Made by a program: the position numbers and the translations under genes. DNA of 64,000 bases from Pseudomonadota bacterium (GTDB lineage: Bacteria > Pseudomonadota > Alphaproteobacteria > Micavibrionales > Micavibrionaceae), in the NCBI GenBank assembly GCA_029558635.1, contig JAKQEE010000052.1, positions 268,860-332,859 on the forward strand, in the 5' to 3' direction. Below the pieces are notes generated by a model, which saw only the letters and a list, made by a program, of their open reading frames with translations, did no database searches and was not told the DNA's origin. Positions 55,212 to 64,000 of this stretch are shown here, in pieces. Numbering within the stretch: the stretch's first letter is position 1; the number at the start of each line of letters is the position of its first letter.

Positions 55212-56744
55212 TTGAAAACCAGCACCCTTATTTTAGTTGTTTTTTCGGTTTTACTCGTTTTGTTTGCGGGAGCCTCATACAAGATTTACGAGCGTTTTCT
55301 TAACGTTAAGGCGCATGTTCATCAGACGGCGGGTAAAGCGGATCAGGCTTTGGGCGAGTATTTTGATTTGGGACTTGTTATCAAAGATATCAAGTTTGAT
55401 GTGGTTCAGGTTCAGCAATGGCTGACGGATATTTCCGCTACGCGTGCAATGGACGGTTTGAATGATGGTAAAGATAAGGCAGCTGAATTCGCGGGGCTTT
55501 TTGCCGAAGATGTCAAAAAAGCCAGAGGGTTGGCGGTCAAACTTCAGTTGAAAGATGTTTCTACCGCTCTTGATGATATCGAGATGGCTTTTCCACCTTA
55601 CTATAAAACCGGACAAAAGATGGCAGATTCCTATATTGCCTATGGCCCCGAAGGGGGGAACCGCCTAATGGGGGATTTCGATGGTGTCGCCGAGAAAATG
55701 GCCGAGTCAGTCGATCACCTGACCGAGGTTGTCAATAAAGAGACCCAGCGCTCGAGGAGTGAGGTTTCAAGCGATCTTCAGAATACTCAGGATGAAGTCC
55801 AGAATACTCTGGGCGTTCTGGTTATGATGTTGTCGGTTGTGTTCGCTGCGATCCTGATGATCGGGTTGTTTGTATTCCTGACACTGAAAAGACGTGCCAG
55901 ACAGACTGAGGCTCTGGTCGGGCAGTTCGAGGCCAGTGTTCATCAGATCAGTTCGCAGCTTTCAGATCAGGCCGTTGCTTTGCTTGGTCGTGCGAATGGC
56001 ATGAGTCAGGCCATGAAGGATTTGAGTGAAAAAACAACGAATACTTCCAAGGCTTCGGACGAGATGTCGGGAAGTGTGCAGTTTATCGCCTCCGCTACGG
56101 AGGAACTGTCTATTTCCGTGTCGGAAATCCGTAGCAAAATTGTGAAATCAAATGAAGTTGTCCGGCATTCTTCGCAAATCATGGCACGGGCGGAAGATGC
56201 GTCAATCGCACTGAAGGGGGCGGTCGAGAATATTGCAGAAGTCCTTAAAATGATTGATGGGTTGGCGGGCCAAATCAGTATGCTGGCGCTTAACGCGACG
56301 ATTGAGTCGGCCCGTGCGGGAGAAGCGGGAAAAGGCTTTGCCGTGGTTGCCAGTGAAGTTAAGAATCTCGCGGTCGAGACCACCAATGCAACAGGGATGA
56401 TTGCTTCGAAAATTGCCGAAGTCACCCAATGTTCCGAGTCGGTTTCTCAGGTTGTTGCCGCTTTGAAGGACACGATGCACGATGTCAGTGAATATTCGAC
56501 TTCTATCGGTGGCGCGGTCGAGCAACAAGGCACGGCGACGCAGGAGATCGCGCAACGTATGGTGAAGGTGGCCGATCACACGCAGGATGTAGACGAGAAT
56601 CTGAAATTTGTTTCAAATGTTTCAAATGAAAACTATCATGTGTCCATGGAAGTTCTGGACGCGGTGCAGTTGTTGAACAGCCAGTCGAAAAAGCTCGATC
56701 AGGATGTTGACGGGTTTTTGCAGTATATCCGCAAGATGGCTTAG
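55212..56744 (+). CDS. Methyl-accepting chemotaxis-type protein without HAMP
   Basis: A 510-residue inner-membrane signalling protein: TM1 at residues 5-22, a helical periplasmic sensor (about 25-195), TM2 at about 200-225, and a cytoplasmic coiled coil. The signalling tip MLALNATIESARAGEAGKGF starts near residue 357, with VVASEVKNLA after it. No HAMP sequence is seen between TM2 and the coiled coil. The start is TTG with GGAG six bases before it. An upstream ATG in frame is lacking. It ends FLQYIRKMA; no CheB/CheR pentapeptide. Ligand unknown. Confidence 0.88.
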   Translation: MKTSTLILVVFSVLLVLFAGASYKIYERFLNVKAHVHQTAGKADQALGEYFDLGLVIKDIKFDVVQVQQWLTDISATRAMDGLNDGKDKAAEFAGLFAEDVKKARGLAVKLQLKDVSTALDDIEMAFPPYYKTGQKMADSYIAYGPEGGNRLMGDFDGVAEKMAESVDHLTEVVNKETQRSRSEVSSDLQNTQDEVQNTLGVLVMMLSVVFAAILMIGLFVFLTLKRRARQTEALVGQFEASVHQISSQLSDQAVALLGRANGMSQAMKDLSEKTTNTSKASDEMSGSVQFIASATEELSISVSEIRSKIVKSNEVVRHSSQIMARAEDASIALKGAVENIAEVLKMIDGLAGQISMLALNATIESARAGEAGKGFAVVASEVKNLAVETTNATGMIASKIAEVTQCSESVSQVVAALKDTMHDVSEYSTSIGGAVEQQGTATQEIAQRMVKVADHTQDVDENLKFVSNVSNENYHVSMEVLDAVQLLNSQSKKLDQDVDGFLQYIRKMA

Positions 56745-56747
56745 CCA

Positions 56748-56882
56748 CCGCCAACAAAGTTTGATAAACGGGCTGCGACCTTCGGTTTTCTCCGCTTCCG
56801 GTCCTCACGTACCCTTAAGTACGCTGCGGTCCGGTTCTCGAAAACGCTTGTTCTCGTCGCGTTTCTCTTTCTTTGTTAGCGG
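56748..56882. repeat. Long palindromic element, GTAC family, copy 2
   Basis: Outer arms CCGCCAACAAAG/CTTTGTTAGCGG (11 of 12), inner arms GTTTTC/GAAAAC, then CCG/CGG and CGTAC/GTACG around TTAA. The core matches copy 1 at 6575-6680 at many positions, while both outer and inner arms differ but still pair. It starts three bases after the receptor stop and ends 30 bases before the convergent leuD stop. Confidence 0.75.
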
Positions 56883-56912
56883 CGTCCAGTGCCTTACATT
56901 TAGTGTTTTGCC

Positions 56913-57509
56913 CTAGATCCATGGGCGCGTTTGTTCCCGTTTTTCTTCGTAAGACGTTATTAGTCCTTCTTTTTCAAGTGTCAGGCCGATGTCGTCTAAT
57001 CCGCCCACCAGACAATGTTTGCGGAACGGGTCGATGTCGAAAGTATAGACGGTGTTACCGCTCACAATTTTTTGTTCCGGCAGGTTGATGGTGATTTCCT
57101 TCTTGTCCTCGGCATCTTTCATCAATTGGTCGATTTGCGATTGGGGTAAGGCAATCGGCAGAATGCCATTTTTAAAGCAATTGTTGAAAAAGATATCCGA
57201 ATAACTCGGCGCGATAATGGCGCGAATGCCGAAATCGAGGAGTGCCCACGGCGCGTGTTCGCGGCTCGACCCGCAGCCGAAATTGTCACCCGTCACCAGA
57301 ATGGATGAGTATGTATAGGGTTCGCGGTTCAGGACGAATTCAGGTTTTGGTGAGCCTTGCTCATCAAAGCGCATTTCGTAGAACAGGCCGCTTGATAACC
57401 CTGTGCGCCTGATGGTGCGCAGGAATTGTTTCGGGATAATCATATCCGTGTCGATGTTCATGATCGGTAATGGCGCGGGGATCGAGGTGAGGGTGGTGAA
57501 CGGGGTCAT
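56913..57509 (-). CDS. leuD: 3-Isopropylmalate dehydratase, small subunit
   Basis: A 198-residue swivel-domain subunit that joins LeuC to isomerise 2- to 3-isopropylmalate. Signatures: [17 protein letters not shown] near residue 17, [16 protein letters not shown] near 75 and [13 protein letters not shown] near 105. Length is typical. It lies 14 bases after a small unknown gene that separates it from leuC; the three appear cotranscribed. Confidence 0.96.
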   Translation of the reverse strand: MTPFTTLTSIPAPLPIMNIDTDMIIPKQFLRTIRRTGLSSGLFYEMRFDEQGSPKPEFVLNREPYTYSSILVTGDNFGCGSSREHAPWALLDFGIRAIIAPSYSDIFFNNCFKNGILPIALPQSQIDQLMKDAEDKKEITINLPEQKIVSGNTVYTFDIDPFRKHCLVGGLDDIGLTLEKEGLITSYEEKREQTRPWI

Positions 57510-57523
57510 TCTCGTTTTCTTTC

Positions 57524-58009
57524 CTACCAGTTTGGGGCGTGATGGAAAATATGTTTCTCGGGATTAAAGTCTTCTGGAAGTCCGGTGTCTTCGTCTTCGG
57601 AAACGCAGAAATTGAGAGGGGTGGAATGTCCGTTTGCAAATAATCCGTATTGGAGGTTTCGCAATTCGTTTTCATCTTTAATTTTTCGGCCATTCATAGG
57701 CGGAATATGCTTTCTGTTATAAGAGGTTGGAATTTCCGCATAAAATTTATATTCATTGCTCCCTGTTTTTAGGGCGTAAAGAACGGGAAATTGTGCCACT
57801 GCCTGAAAATGGTCACGCGCCAAGAAGACGATTGTTTGGGGGATGTCCAGCTTATTCAGTTTCAAATCTTTTGATCTTACCCGTTGATTCTGGATAGCTT
57901 CTTTGGCTGTTTCGGCAGAGTGTCCGCCCAGCTCATAAAGCTGTGAGGCTGGAGCCTGAGCTTTATCATACCATTGGTCTCTTAGGGTTTTTTCTTGTTG
58001 TGTTGTCAT
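57524..58009 (-). CDS. Unknown 161-residue protein between leuC and leuD
   Basis: A soluble, mixed protein without signal or membrane segment. Its ATG follows the leuC stop by one base and its stop lies 14 bases before leuD, so it is part of the transcript. Visible features: a helical N-terminus ([21 protein letters not shown]), a beta stretch ([23 protein letters not shown]) and an acidic, Pro-rich end ([17 protein letters not shown]). No family recognised. Not a usual member of leu operons. Confidence 0.75.
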   Translation of the reverse strand: MTTQQEKTLRDQWYDKAQAPASQLYELGGHSAETAKEAIQNQRVRSKDLKLNKLDIPQTIVFLARDHFQAVAQFPVLYALKTGSNEYKFYAEIPTSYNRKHIPPMNGRKIKDENELRNLQYGLFANGHSTPLNFCVSEDEDTGLPEDFNPEKHIFHHAPNW

Positions 58010-58010
58010 T

Positions 58011-59420
58011 TTACATTCCTCTTATATCTGTTAGTTTTCCCGTTATTGCTGCTGCTGCGGCCATGGCGGGGGAGAGCAGGTGGGTGCGGCTTCCGCGGCC
58101 CTGACGTCCTTCAAAATTGCGGTTGGAGGTGGAGGCGCAGCGTTCGCCCGCGTTCAAGCGGTCTTCGTTCATGCCAAGGCAGAGCGAGCATCCGGGTTCG
58201 CGCCACTCGAAACCGGCTTCCAGAAAAATTTTATCGAGGCCCTCGGTTTCTGCCTGTTCTTTCACAAGGCCGGAGCCGGGGACGACCATGGCTTGAACGT
58301 TTGGGGCAACTTTTTTGTTTTTTATGATCGCAGCGGCAGCGCGCAGGTCTTCGATCCGGGCGTTGGTGCATGACCCGATGAAGACTTTATCAATTTCGAC
58401 GTCGGTCAGCTTTGTTCCGGCGGTCAGGCCCATATATTCCAGCGCACGGATCATTGCCGCCTTTTTGTTTAGGTCTGTTTCTTGGTCTGGATCGGGAACG
58501 GTTCCGGTGATGGGAAGAACGTCTTGCGGTGACGTTCCCCATGTGACGGTTGGCGCAATGTCCTGTGCGTCGATGTGGATTTCCTTGTCGAAGGTTGCAC
58601 CTTCATCGGTCGGGAGTGTACGCCACCACGCGACGGCTTTGTCCCAATCACCCCCTTGCGGGGCCATCGGGCGGCCTTTGAGGTATTCAAAAGTGGTTTC
58701 ATCCGGTGCGATCAGACCCGCGCGTGCGCCGGCTTCAATCGACATATTGCAAATCGTCATGCGGCCTTCCATCGACAAAGAGCGGATGGCGGGGCCTGCA
58801 TATTCGAGGACATATCCTGTGCCGCCTGCGGTGCCGATTAGTCCGATAATGTGGAGGGCGATGTCTTTCGCTGTGACGAAGTCTGGCAATTCGCCATCGA
58901 CCGTGATGCGCATGGTTTTGGCGGGTTTTTGAATGAGTGTTTGCGTGGCAAGAACATGTTCGACTTCGGACGTTCCAATGCCAAATGCCAATGCGCCAAA
59001 CGCGCCGTGGGTCGAGGTGTGGCTGTCGCCGCAGACAATCGTCATGCCGGGTTGGGTGAATCCCTGTTCGGGGCCGATAATGTGCACGATGCCCTGACGT
59101 TTGTCCGACATACCGAAGTAGGTCACTCCGAATTCTCTGACGTTTTGTTCGAGTGTTTCGATCTGAAGCTTGCTTTCGGGGTCTTTGATTCCGAGTTTGC
59201 GGTCGGTGGTCGGGACGTTGTGGTCGGCAACCGCCAATGTATTTTCTGTTCTCCGGACTTTGCGGCCTGCCATGCGTAGACCTTCGAAGGCCTGAGGGGA
59301 GGTGACTTCGTGGACCAGATGACGGTCGATATAGATCAGGCAAGTGCCGTCATCTGACTTATGGACAATGTGAGCGTCCCAGATCTTTTCAAAGATGGTT
59401 TTCGGCATGTGGGCGGTCAT
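58011..59420 (-). CDS. leuC: 3-Isopropylmalate dehydratase, large subunit
   Basis: A 469-residue aconitase-family enzyme. The [4Fe-4S] cysteines are in [14 protein letters not shown] and [15 protein letters not shown]; substrate and cofactor blocks [32 protein letters not shown] and [16 protein letters not shown] are intact. The ATG at 59420 gives the usual N-terminus ([19 protein letters not shown]); the open frame upstream to 59720 has unrelated sequence and overlaps the BigR-like gene. ATG at 59408 is an alternative. First gene of leuC-unknown-leuD. Confidence 0.96.
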   Translation of the reverse strand: MTAHMPKTIFEKIWDAHIVHKSDDGTCLIYIDRHLVHEVTSPQAFEGLRMAGRKVRRTENTLAVADHNVPTTDRKLGIKDPESKLQIETLEQNVREFGVTYFGMSDKRQGIVHIIGPEQGFTQPGMTIVCGDSHTSTHGAFGALAFGIGTSEVEHVLATQTLIQKPAKTMRITVDGELPDFVTAKDIALHIIGLIGTAGGTGYVLEYAGPAIRSLSMEGRMTICNMSIEAGARAGLIAPDETTFEYLKGRPMAPQGGDWDKAVAWWRTLPTDEGATFDKEIHIDAQDIAPTVTWGTSPQDVLPITGTVPDPDQETDLNKKAAMIRALEYMGLTAGTKLTDVEIDKVFIGSCTNARIEDLRAAAAIIKNKKVAPNVQAMVVPGSGLVKEQAETEGLDKIFLEAGFEWREPGCSLCLGMNEDRLNAGERCASTSNRNFEGRQGRGSRTHLLSPAMAAAAAITGKLTDIRGM

Positions 59421-59527
59421 TTTTTGTGTATATCTTTCAATGGGTAATATTTGTTTATTACGCCATTCCCTGTTTTTGTCCAAGATCATTTTCAGTTGAT
59501 TTCCGGTTGCGGAGATATTATAATAAA

Positions 59528-59549
59528 TTCGTATATACGAGAATACGAA
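59528..59549 (+). promoter_or_regulatory. Candidate operator of the BigR-like regulator
   Basis: Perfect 7-bp arms TTCGTAT/ATACGAA around eight bases, and a second, overlapping perfect 12-bp palindrome TCGTATATACGA (59529-59540). It ends three bases before the regulator's ATG, a common place for ArsR-family autoregulation. Confidence 0.6.
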
Positions 59550-59552
59550 GGT

Positions 59553-59891
59553 ATGGATACGGTTGAAATCAAGACAATTGCTGATCATGCGACGGAACTT
59601 TTGAAGGTTCTGTCGAATCCGACGCGTCTGATGATTGTCTGCCGTTTGCTCGAAGGAGAGATGGCGGTCGGTGGATTGGCCGATGCTTTGGGCATTCGTC
59701 CGTCGACGGTATCCCAGCATTTGCAGGTTTTGCGTCTGAGCGACCTTGTGTCCACGCGTCGCGACGGTCAGACCATTTACTATTCGCTGGCGAATTCCGC
59801 CTTAGAAGATATTATCGGGGCATTGCATAAGAATTTCTGTGTTGTCTCGCCTCGTTCTACTGATTCCAAAAATCTGGAAGGATCAAAATGA
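59553..59891 (+). CDS. ArsR-family regulator, BigR/SqrR-like
   Basis: A 112-residue winged-helix repressor. The recognition helix is in [17 protein letters not shown]. Two Cys, 30 ([10 protein letters not shown]) and 96 (HKNFCVV), are 66 residues apart, the same spacing as the redox pair of SqrR (Cys41/107) and BigR (Cys42/108), which form a tetrasulfide bridge with reactive sulfur species. The metal-site motif ELCVCDL of ArsR is absent. Start at 59553 follows GAAGG. It leads an operon with an RND adaptor and pump; the latter starts 18 bases after the adaptor. Confidence 0.88.
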   Translation: MDTVEIKTIADHATELLKVLSNPTRLMIVCRLLEGEMAVGGLADALGIRPSTVSQHLQVLRLSDLVSTRRDGQTIYYSLANSALEDIIGALHKNFCVVSPRSTDSKNLEGSK

Positions 59892-60868
59892 AAGTCGTTC
59901 TTTTTTCCGTTTTAGCGTTAGTGGCCGCGCCATCTTTGGTGTGGGCCGAGGACTTGACCGTTAAGTTCCGAGAGGTCGACGACCCCAAGGCCGTTTACGC
60001 GACGGTCGAGACGGTTGATACTGTTGCGGCTCCGGCGCGGATTGAAGGCACGATTGCAACCCTGTCGGTCAAAGAGGGCGATGCGGTTGAAGCGGGGCAG
60101 GAGATTGCATTGATCGGTGATGAAAAACTCGCGTTGCAGCTCAAATCTCTGGAAGCGCAAATTTTGGCTCAAAAGGCCCAGTCGTCCAGAGCTTATGCCG
60201 ATTTGAAGCGCGCCAAAGAACTGATTTCGTCCAGTTCGATTTCCAAATCGGAAATGGACCGCGTGCAGGCGACGGCAACTTCTGCGGCAAATGGTTTAAA
60301 AGCATTGGAGGCTCAGCGCGGTGTCATAGAACAGCAGATGGCAGATGGGATTGTTCGTGCGCCTTCGATCGGTCGTGTGTTGCAGGTTCCGGTGACGGTC
60401 GGAACGGTGGTGATGCCCGGTCAGGCTGTCGCCATGGTCGCTGTGGAATCCTATTTATTACGTCTTCGCGTGCCGGAACGTCATGCCTCCTTGTTGAAAA
60501 TCGGGGGTAAGGTTCGCGTTGACGGCAGTGAAATGGGGGCGGAGAGCGTGACGGATGCTGAAATCTCTTTGATCTATCCGGGGATTGAAAACGGGATGGT
60601 GACGGTTGATGCGACTGCACCGGGGATAGGGACTTTTTATGTCGGCAAAAGATTACGTGTTTGGGTGCCGACCACAAAACGTTCGGCTATTCTTGTTCCC
60701 GAAAAATTTGTAACGACGCGGTCGGGGATTGATTACGTTCATTTGAAATCTGCCGACGGGGTTTATGAAGTTCCGGTCCAGCGCGGACAGACAGATGCCG
60801 CCGGACAAACCGGCGAGATCGAAATTCTCTCGGGCGTGCGTGATGGCGACGTTCTGATGGCTCCGTAG
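59888..60868 (+). CDS. RND efflux periplasmic adaptor
   Basis: A 326-residue membrane-fusion protein with a signal peptide (residues 1-19, ending VWAED). Lipoyl halves (ARIEGTIATLSVKEGDAVEAGQEIALIGD near 48 and GIVRAPSIGRVLQVPVTVG near 152) enclose a short helical hairpin; the barrel and membrane-proximal domains follow (KIGGKVRVDG). Usual length is 350-400, so the hairpin is short. It overlaps the regulator gene by four bases and lies 18 bases before the pump. No lipobox Cys. Confidence 0.9.
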   Translation: MKVVLFSVLALVAAPSLVWAEDLTVKFREVDDPKAVYATVETVDTVAAPARIEGTIATLSVKEGDAVEAGQEIALIGDEKLALQLKSLEAQILAQKAQSSRAYADLKRAKELISSSSISKSEMDRVQATATSAANGLKALEAQRGVIEQQMADGIVRAPSIGRVLQVPVTVGTVVMPGQAVAMVAVESYLLRLRVPERHASLLKIGGKVRVDGSEMGAESVTDAEISLIYPGIENGMVTVDATAPGIGTFYVGKRLRVWVPTTKRSAILVPEKFVTTRSGIDYVHLKSADGVYEVPVQRGQTDAAGQTGEIEILSGVRDGDVLMAP

Positions 60869-60886
60869 GCGATAGGACGAAGCAGC

Positions 60887-63800
60887 ATGTCGATTGGAAT
60901 TTCCGGTTTCCTTACAAAATCCTCGATTACTTCGCCATTGACGCCGTTATTTCTGATGGCGTCGATTGTGCTCGGGTTTATGGCGCTCATTGCCATTCCG
61001 CGCGAGGAAGAGCCGCAGATCAGCGTGCCGATGATTGACATTGCGGTGATGGCGGATGGGCTGAAAGCTCCGGACGCTGTCGAGCTGGTGACCAAACCTC
61101 TTGAGGCCATTGTCAAAAGCGTCAGCGATGTAGAACATGTCTATAGCCAGACACAAGACGACCGCGTGGTAGTGACAGCGCGTTTCAATGTGGGGACCAA
61201 TCCTGATAATGCCGCTGTGCGTATTCGTGACAAGATTCGTTCGAGTTTCGAAAAAATCCCCGTGGGGATTCCCGAGCCGTTGATTGTCGGACGCGGGATC
61301 AACGATGTGGCGATTGTTACGCTGACCTTGACACCCAAGACGGCGGTGGCGGGGCGGTGGACCGATGCGTCGTTGCAGGAATTGGCAGAAAAACTCCGCT
61401 CCGAAGTGGTGAAGATCGATGATATCGGCCTGACATTCGTTTCAGGAGGGAACGCTGATGAAATTCGTATTGAACCCGACCCTGCCAAGCTTGCGGCCTA
61501 TGGTGTTACGCTTCAACAGCTTGTCGGCAAGGTCCAGCAGGCCAACCGTTCGTTTGATGCAGGTGGCGTGTTCAAGGACTCCACATTCCACAATGTAAAG
61601 GTTGGCAAGACACTTGGCGGTGTTCCCGATATCGGCTTGTTGTTGCTGACCACGAAGGACGGGCGTCCGGTTTATGTGCGCGACGTAGCAAATCTGGTGG
61701 TCGGGCCGAAGCCTGCATCTTCTCGTGTGGCGATGCTTGAAATGGGGACGGATGGAAAATTCGGCAGCAAGCCTGCGGTGACTTTGGCGATTGCCAAGCG
61801 GGCAGGGGCTAATGCGGTGGTGATTGCCGACGAGGTTCTGGAACGGGTTGAGACACTCAAAGGCAAACTGATCCCCGAGGATATCGACGTTGTGGTGACC
61901 CGCAATTATGGCGAGACGGCCAATGATAAAGCCAATGAGCTTTTGTTTCATTTGGGGTTGGCGACGGTCAGTATTGTGCTGCTGATTGGGTGGTCGATCG
62001 GACGGATCGAGGGGGCGGTGACGTTTGTTGTGATCCCGACCACGATTATGCTGACTCTATTTGCGTCGTGGTTGATGGGGTATACGATCAACCGTGTGAG
62101 CCTTTTTGCTCTGATTTTCTCCATCGGGATTCTGGTTGATGATGCTGTGGTGATGGTCGAAAATATTTCGCGCCACTGGGCGATGAAGGATGGTCGCACG
62201 CGCATTCAGGCGACGATTGACGCGGTGGCCGAGGTCGGGAACCCAACCATTCTGGCAACTCTCACCGTTGTCACGGCTTTGCTGCCGATGTTGTTTGTCG
62301 GCGGGTTGATGGGACCTTATATGGCGCCTATTCCGGTGAATGCGTCGATTGCGATGCTGATTTCCTTTATTGTGGCTGTCACCGTTGCGCCGTGGCTCAT
62401 GCGCAAACTTTCCGACAAATTCGGAAGTGGAGAGGGGCATCATCCCGATCCGGCTCAGGACAAAATCGGGATGGCGTTCCGGTTCTTTGCCAAACCTGTC
62501 ATTGCGACAAAGAGTGTCTCTCGTCTGTTCCTTATCTTGGTCGGTGTAGCGACCATGCTCTCTATGGTGCTGTTTGCGACGAAATCGGTTGTGGTCAAAT
62601 TGTTGCCGTTCGATAATAAGTCAGAGCTTTCGGTCATTTTTGATCTGCCGGAAGGATCGACCGTCGAAGATACAGAACGGGCGATGGTAATGGCCGCGCA
62701 AAAACTTACCGGTGTTGAAGAGATTACCAATCTGCAATCTTATGCGGGGACGGCGGCGCCGTTCAATTTTAACGGTCTGGTCCGTCATTATTTTTACCGC
62801 GCCCAGCCGGATATGGGCGAGTTGCAAGTCAATCTGACCCCGAAAGACGAGCGTGACCGCACCAGTCATGACATCGCGCTTGAAGTGCGTGAATTACTGA
62901 AATCCGTGCCGATGACGGCGGGGACGTCTTATAAGGTGGTCGAAGTTCCTCCCGGGCCGCCAGTTCTGTCCACGTTGCTGGCCGAAATTTACGGTCCGGA
63001 CCCCGAGACTCGTCGGGCTGCCATGCATAAAGTCGAAGAAATTTTCAAATCCGTTCCGTTTATCGTGGATACCGATAATTCGGTCGGCGAGCAGCGTCCG
63101 CACTGGCATGTGACCATTGATCGCGAGCGGCTCGAATCTCTTGGTGTTCAGGAGAAGGATGTTTACGACACGGTATCTACTTTGATGAATGGAGCGGTGG
63201 TCGGGTATTCGCATCGCGGGCAAGACCGTGATCCGCTCGATATTTCTGTTCGGTTGCCGCGGTCGGGACTGAATTGGAACGAGACTCTTGAGTCTATCCC
63301 CATTCCATCCATGAAAGGTACTGTTGATCTGGGTAGTGTGGTCAGTGCCAAAGAAGATGTAGGGTCCTATCCCGTGTTTCGTCGCGACGGGCATGATGCC
63401 GAGATGGTGACGGCGGAGTTGGCAGGGGCATATGAAGCTCCGATCTATGGAATTTTTGCCGTAGATGACGGTATTGAGGAGGCCGATTGGGGCAATTTGC
63501 CGAAACCTACTGTCAAATTTCACGGCCAGCCGTTGGATGAGAGCGGTGTTACAATTTTGTGGGATGGGGAGTGGGAAATTACCTATGTCACGTTCCGCGA
63601 TATGGGGATTGCGTTTATGGCGGCGCTTCTTGGTATTTATATTTTGGTGGTTGCACAATTCAAAAGCTTTACCTTGCCGCTTGTTATTCTCACTCCGGTT
63701 CCGTTGACGTTGATCGGGATTTTGATCGGACACTGGTTGTTTGACGCGGCGTTTACCGCGACGTCGATGATCGGGTTTATCGCGCTGGCGGGGATTATTG

Positions 63801-64000
63801 TGAGGAATTCGATCCTTCTGGTTGATTTTATTCGCCATCGGCGGGCGCAGGGCAATGCCAGTCTGCGTGACGTGTTGATGGAGGCAGGGGCCATTCGTGC
63901 GCGCCCGATTTTGCTCACCGCTCTAGCGGCGATGATCGGGGCGGCTGTCATTCTGGCTGATCCGATTTTTCAAGGACTGGCGATTTCGTTGTTGTTCGGT
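60887..64000 (+). CDS. RND efflux transporter, inner-membrane pump, 3' end cut by the window
   Basis: The first 1038 codons of an AcrB/HAE-type pump; the frame has no stop and runs off the edge. TM1 is SPLTPLFLMASIVLGFMALIAI near residues 16-38. TM4 holds LFALIFSIGILVDDAVVMVENI, with the adjacent Asp pair of the proton relay, near residues 405-425. The C-terminal half has GFIALAGIIVRNSILLVDFI near 965. Extended loops between match the RND pore/docking domains. Family length is about 1040-1090, so little is missing. It is the target of the BigR-like regulator by context; substrate unknown. Confidence 0.93.
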   Translation, partial: MSIGISGFLTKSSITSPLTPLFLMASIVLGFMALIAIPREEEPQISVPMIDIAVMADGLKAPDAVELVTKPLEAIVKSVSDVEHVYSQTQDDRVVVTARFNVGTNPDNAAVRIRDKIRSSFEKIPVGIPEPLIVGRGINDVAIVTLTLTPKTAVAGRWTDASLQELAEKLRSEVVKIDDIGLTFVSGGNADEIRIEPDPAKLAAYGVTLQQLVGKVQQANRSFDAGGVFKDSTFHNVKVGKTLGGVPDIGLLLLTTKDGRPVYVRDVANLVVGPKPASSRVAMLEMGTDGKFGSKPAVTLAIAKRAGANAVVIADEVLERVETLKGKLIPEDIDVVVTRNYGETANDKANELLFHLGLATVSIVLLIGWSIGRIEGAVTFVVIPTTIMLTLFASWLMGYTINRVSLFALIFSIGILVDDAVVMVENISRHWAMKDGRTRIQATIDAVAEVGNPTILATLTVVTALLPMLFVGGLMGPYMAPIPVNASIAMLISFIVAVTVAPWLMRKLSDKFGSGEGHHPDPAQDKIGMAFRFFAKPVIATKSVSRLFLILVGVATMLSMVLFATKSVVVKLLPFDNKSELSVIFDLPEGSTVEDTERAMVMAAQKLTGVEEITNLQSYAGTAAPFNFNGLVRHYFYRAQPDMGELQVNLTPKDERDRTSHDIALEVRELLKSVPMTAGTSYKVVEVPPGPPVLSTLLAEIYGPDPETRRAAMHKVEEIFKSVPFIVDTDNSVGEQRPHWHVTIDRERLESLGVQEKDVYDTVSTLMNGAVVGYSHRGQDRDPLDISVRLPRSGLNWNETLESIPIPSMKGTVDLGSVVSAKEDVGSYPVFRRDGHDAEMVTAELAGAYEAPIYGIFAVDDGIEEADWGNLPKPTVKFHGQPLDESGVTILWDGEWEITYVTFRDMGIAFMAALLGIYILVVAQFKSFTLPLVILTPVPLTLIGILIGHWLFDAAFTATSMIGFIALAGIIVRNSILLVDFIRHRRAQGNASLRDVLMEAGAIRARPILLTALAAMIGAAVILADPIFQGLAISLLFG

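Noticed and set aside
59421..59720. 100-residue N-terminal extension of LeuC
   Set aside because: The added sequence has no LeuC similarity and lies across the BigR-like gene; the ATG at 59420 gives the usual N-terminus.
62894..63838. A 314-codon frame antisense to the RND pump
   Set aside because: Composition (Arg, Asn, His, Gln excess) is typical of an antisense shadow; the pump frame is unbroken from 60887 to the edge.
1..64000. CRISPR arrays, insertion sequences, transposases
   Set aside because: No regularly spaced direct repeats and no transposase-like protein were seen in any frame.

Overview
The window reads as a chromosomal segment of a free-living alphaproteobacterium of roughly even GC content. 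Lineage markers agree: a CtrA-type cell-cycle regulator, an RpoH sigma factor, a DUF2336 protein, an Rsm22-type methyltransferase, class II DAHP synthase, a SAM-II riboswitch in front of metA, and LexA sites of the alphaproteobacterial GTTC-N7-GTTC form. Flagellar genes (fliI, fliJ) and a chemotaxis-type receptor indicate motility. Several unrecognised proteins and a set of large pseudopilin-like proteins would suit a Micavibrio-like or Rhodospirillales-adjacent lineage, but that placement is inference. No insertion sequence, prophage or CRISPR array was seen.

Layout. 1-9.5 kb: a cut-off unknown gene, a DUF2336 gene, pgk, an S33 peptidase, a divergent SNase-like/M48 protease pair, rpoH and rlmN. 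9.6-12.4 kb: a CBS protein, NhaD-type antiporter and potassium-channel operon. 12.5-21.3 kb: rpsD, trmJ-like, gltX, nadE, aroG (class II), metA with its riboswitch, and pdxH. 21.4-29.2 kb: a glycine-zipper lipoprotein, an unknown 544-residue protein, then a tight six-gene operon (fabI, a secreted protein, a hotdog thioesterase, a HAD phosphatase, aroC, sppA). 29.2-33.2 kb: a Y-family polymerase facing a 30-residue membrane peptide across a double LexA site, then mntH/mntR and a DedA protein. 33.3-38.5 kb: three tandem paralogous prepilin-like genes with tail-fibre-like stalks and cysteine-rich ends.

38.5-44.2 kb: a polyprenyl synthase, the Rsm22-like and TrmN6-like methyltransferases, two tRNA-Arg genes around a coiled-coil exported protein, and a permease/thioredoxin pair. 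44.3-47.2 kb: a DevBCA-type ABC exporter. 47.3-50.7 kb: ctrA divergent from a fliI-unknown-fliJ operon. 50.7-53.3 kb: a slipin/NfeD pair and an unknown membrane protein. 53.3-59.4 kb: leucine biosynthesis split into leuB-ppa and leuC-unknown-leuD, with a chemoreceptor-like gene between. 59.5-64 kb: a BigR/SqrR-like dithiol regulator followed by an RND efflux adaptor and pump; the pump gene runs off the window.

Regulation visible in the DNA: a SAM-II riboswitch with its own promoter before metA, a shared SOS promoter region at 30.47-30.51 kb, an inverted repeat before the BigR-like gene, TTAA clusters before ctrA, and several clear terminators. Three related long palindromes sit in gaps between converging genes (6.6, 30.7 and 56.8 kb), and a different 21-bp inverted repeat element lies upstream of gltX.
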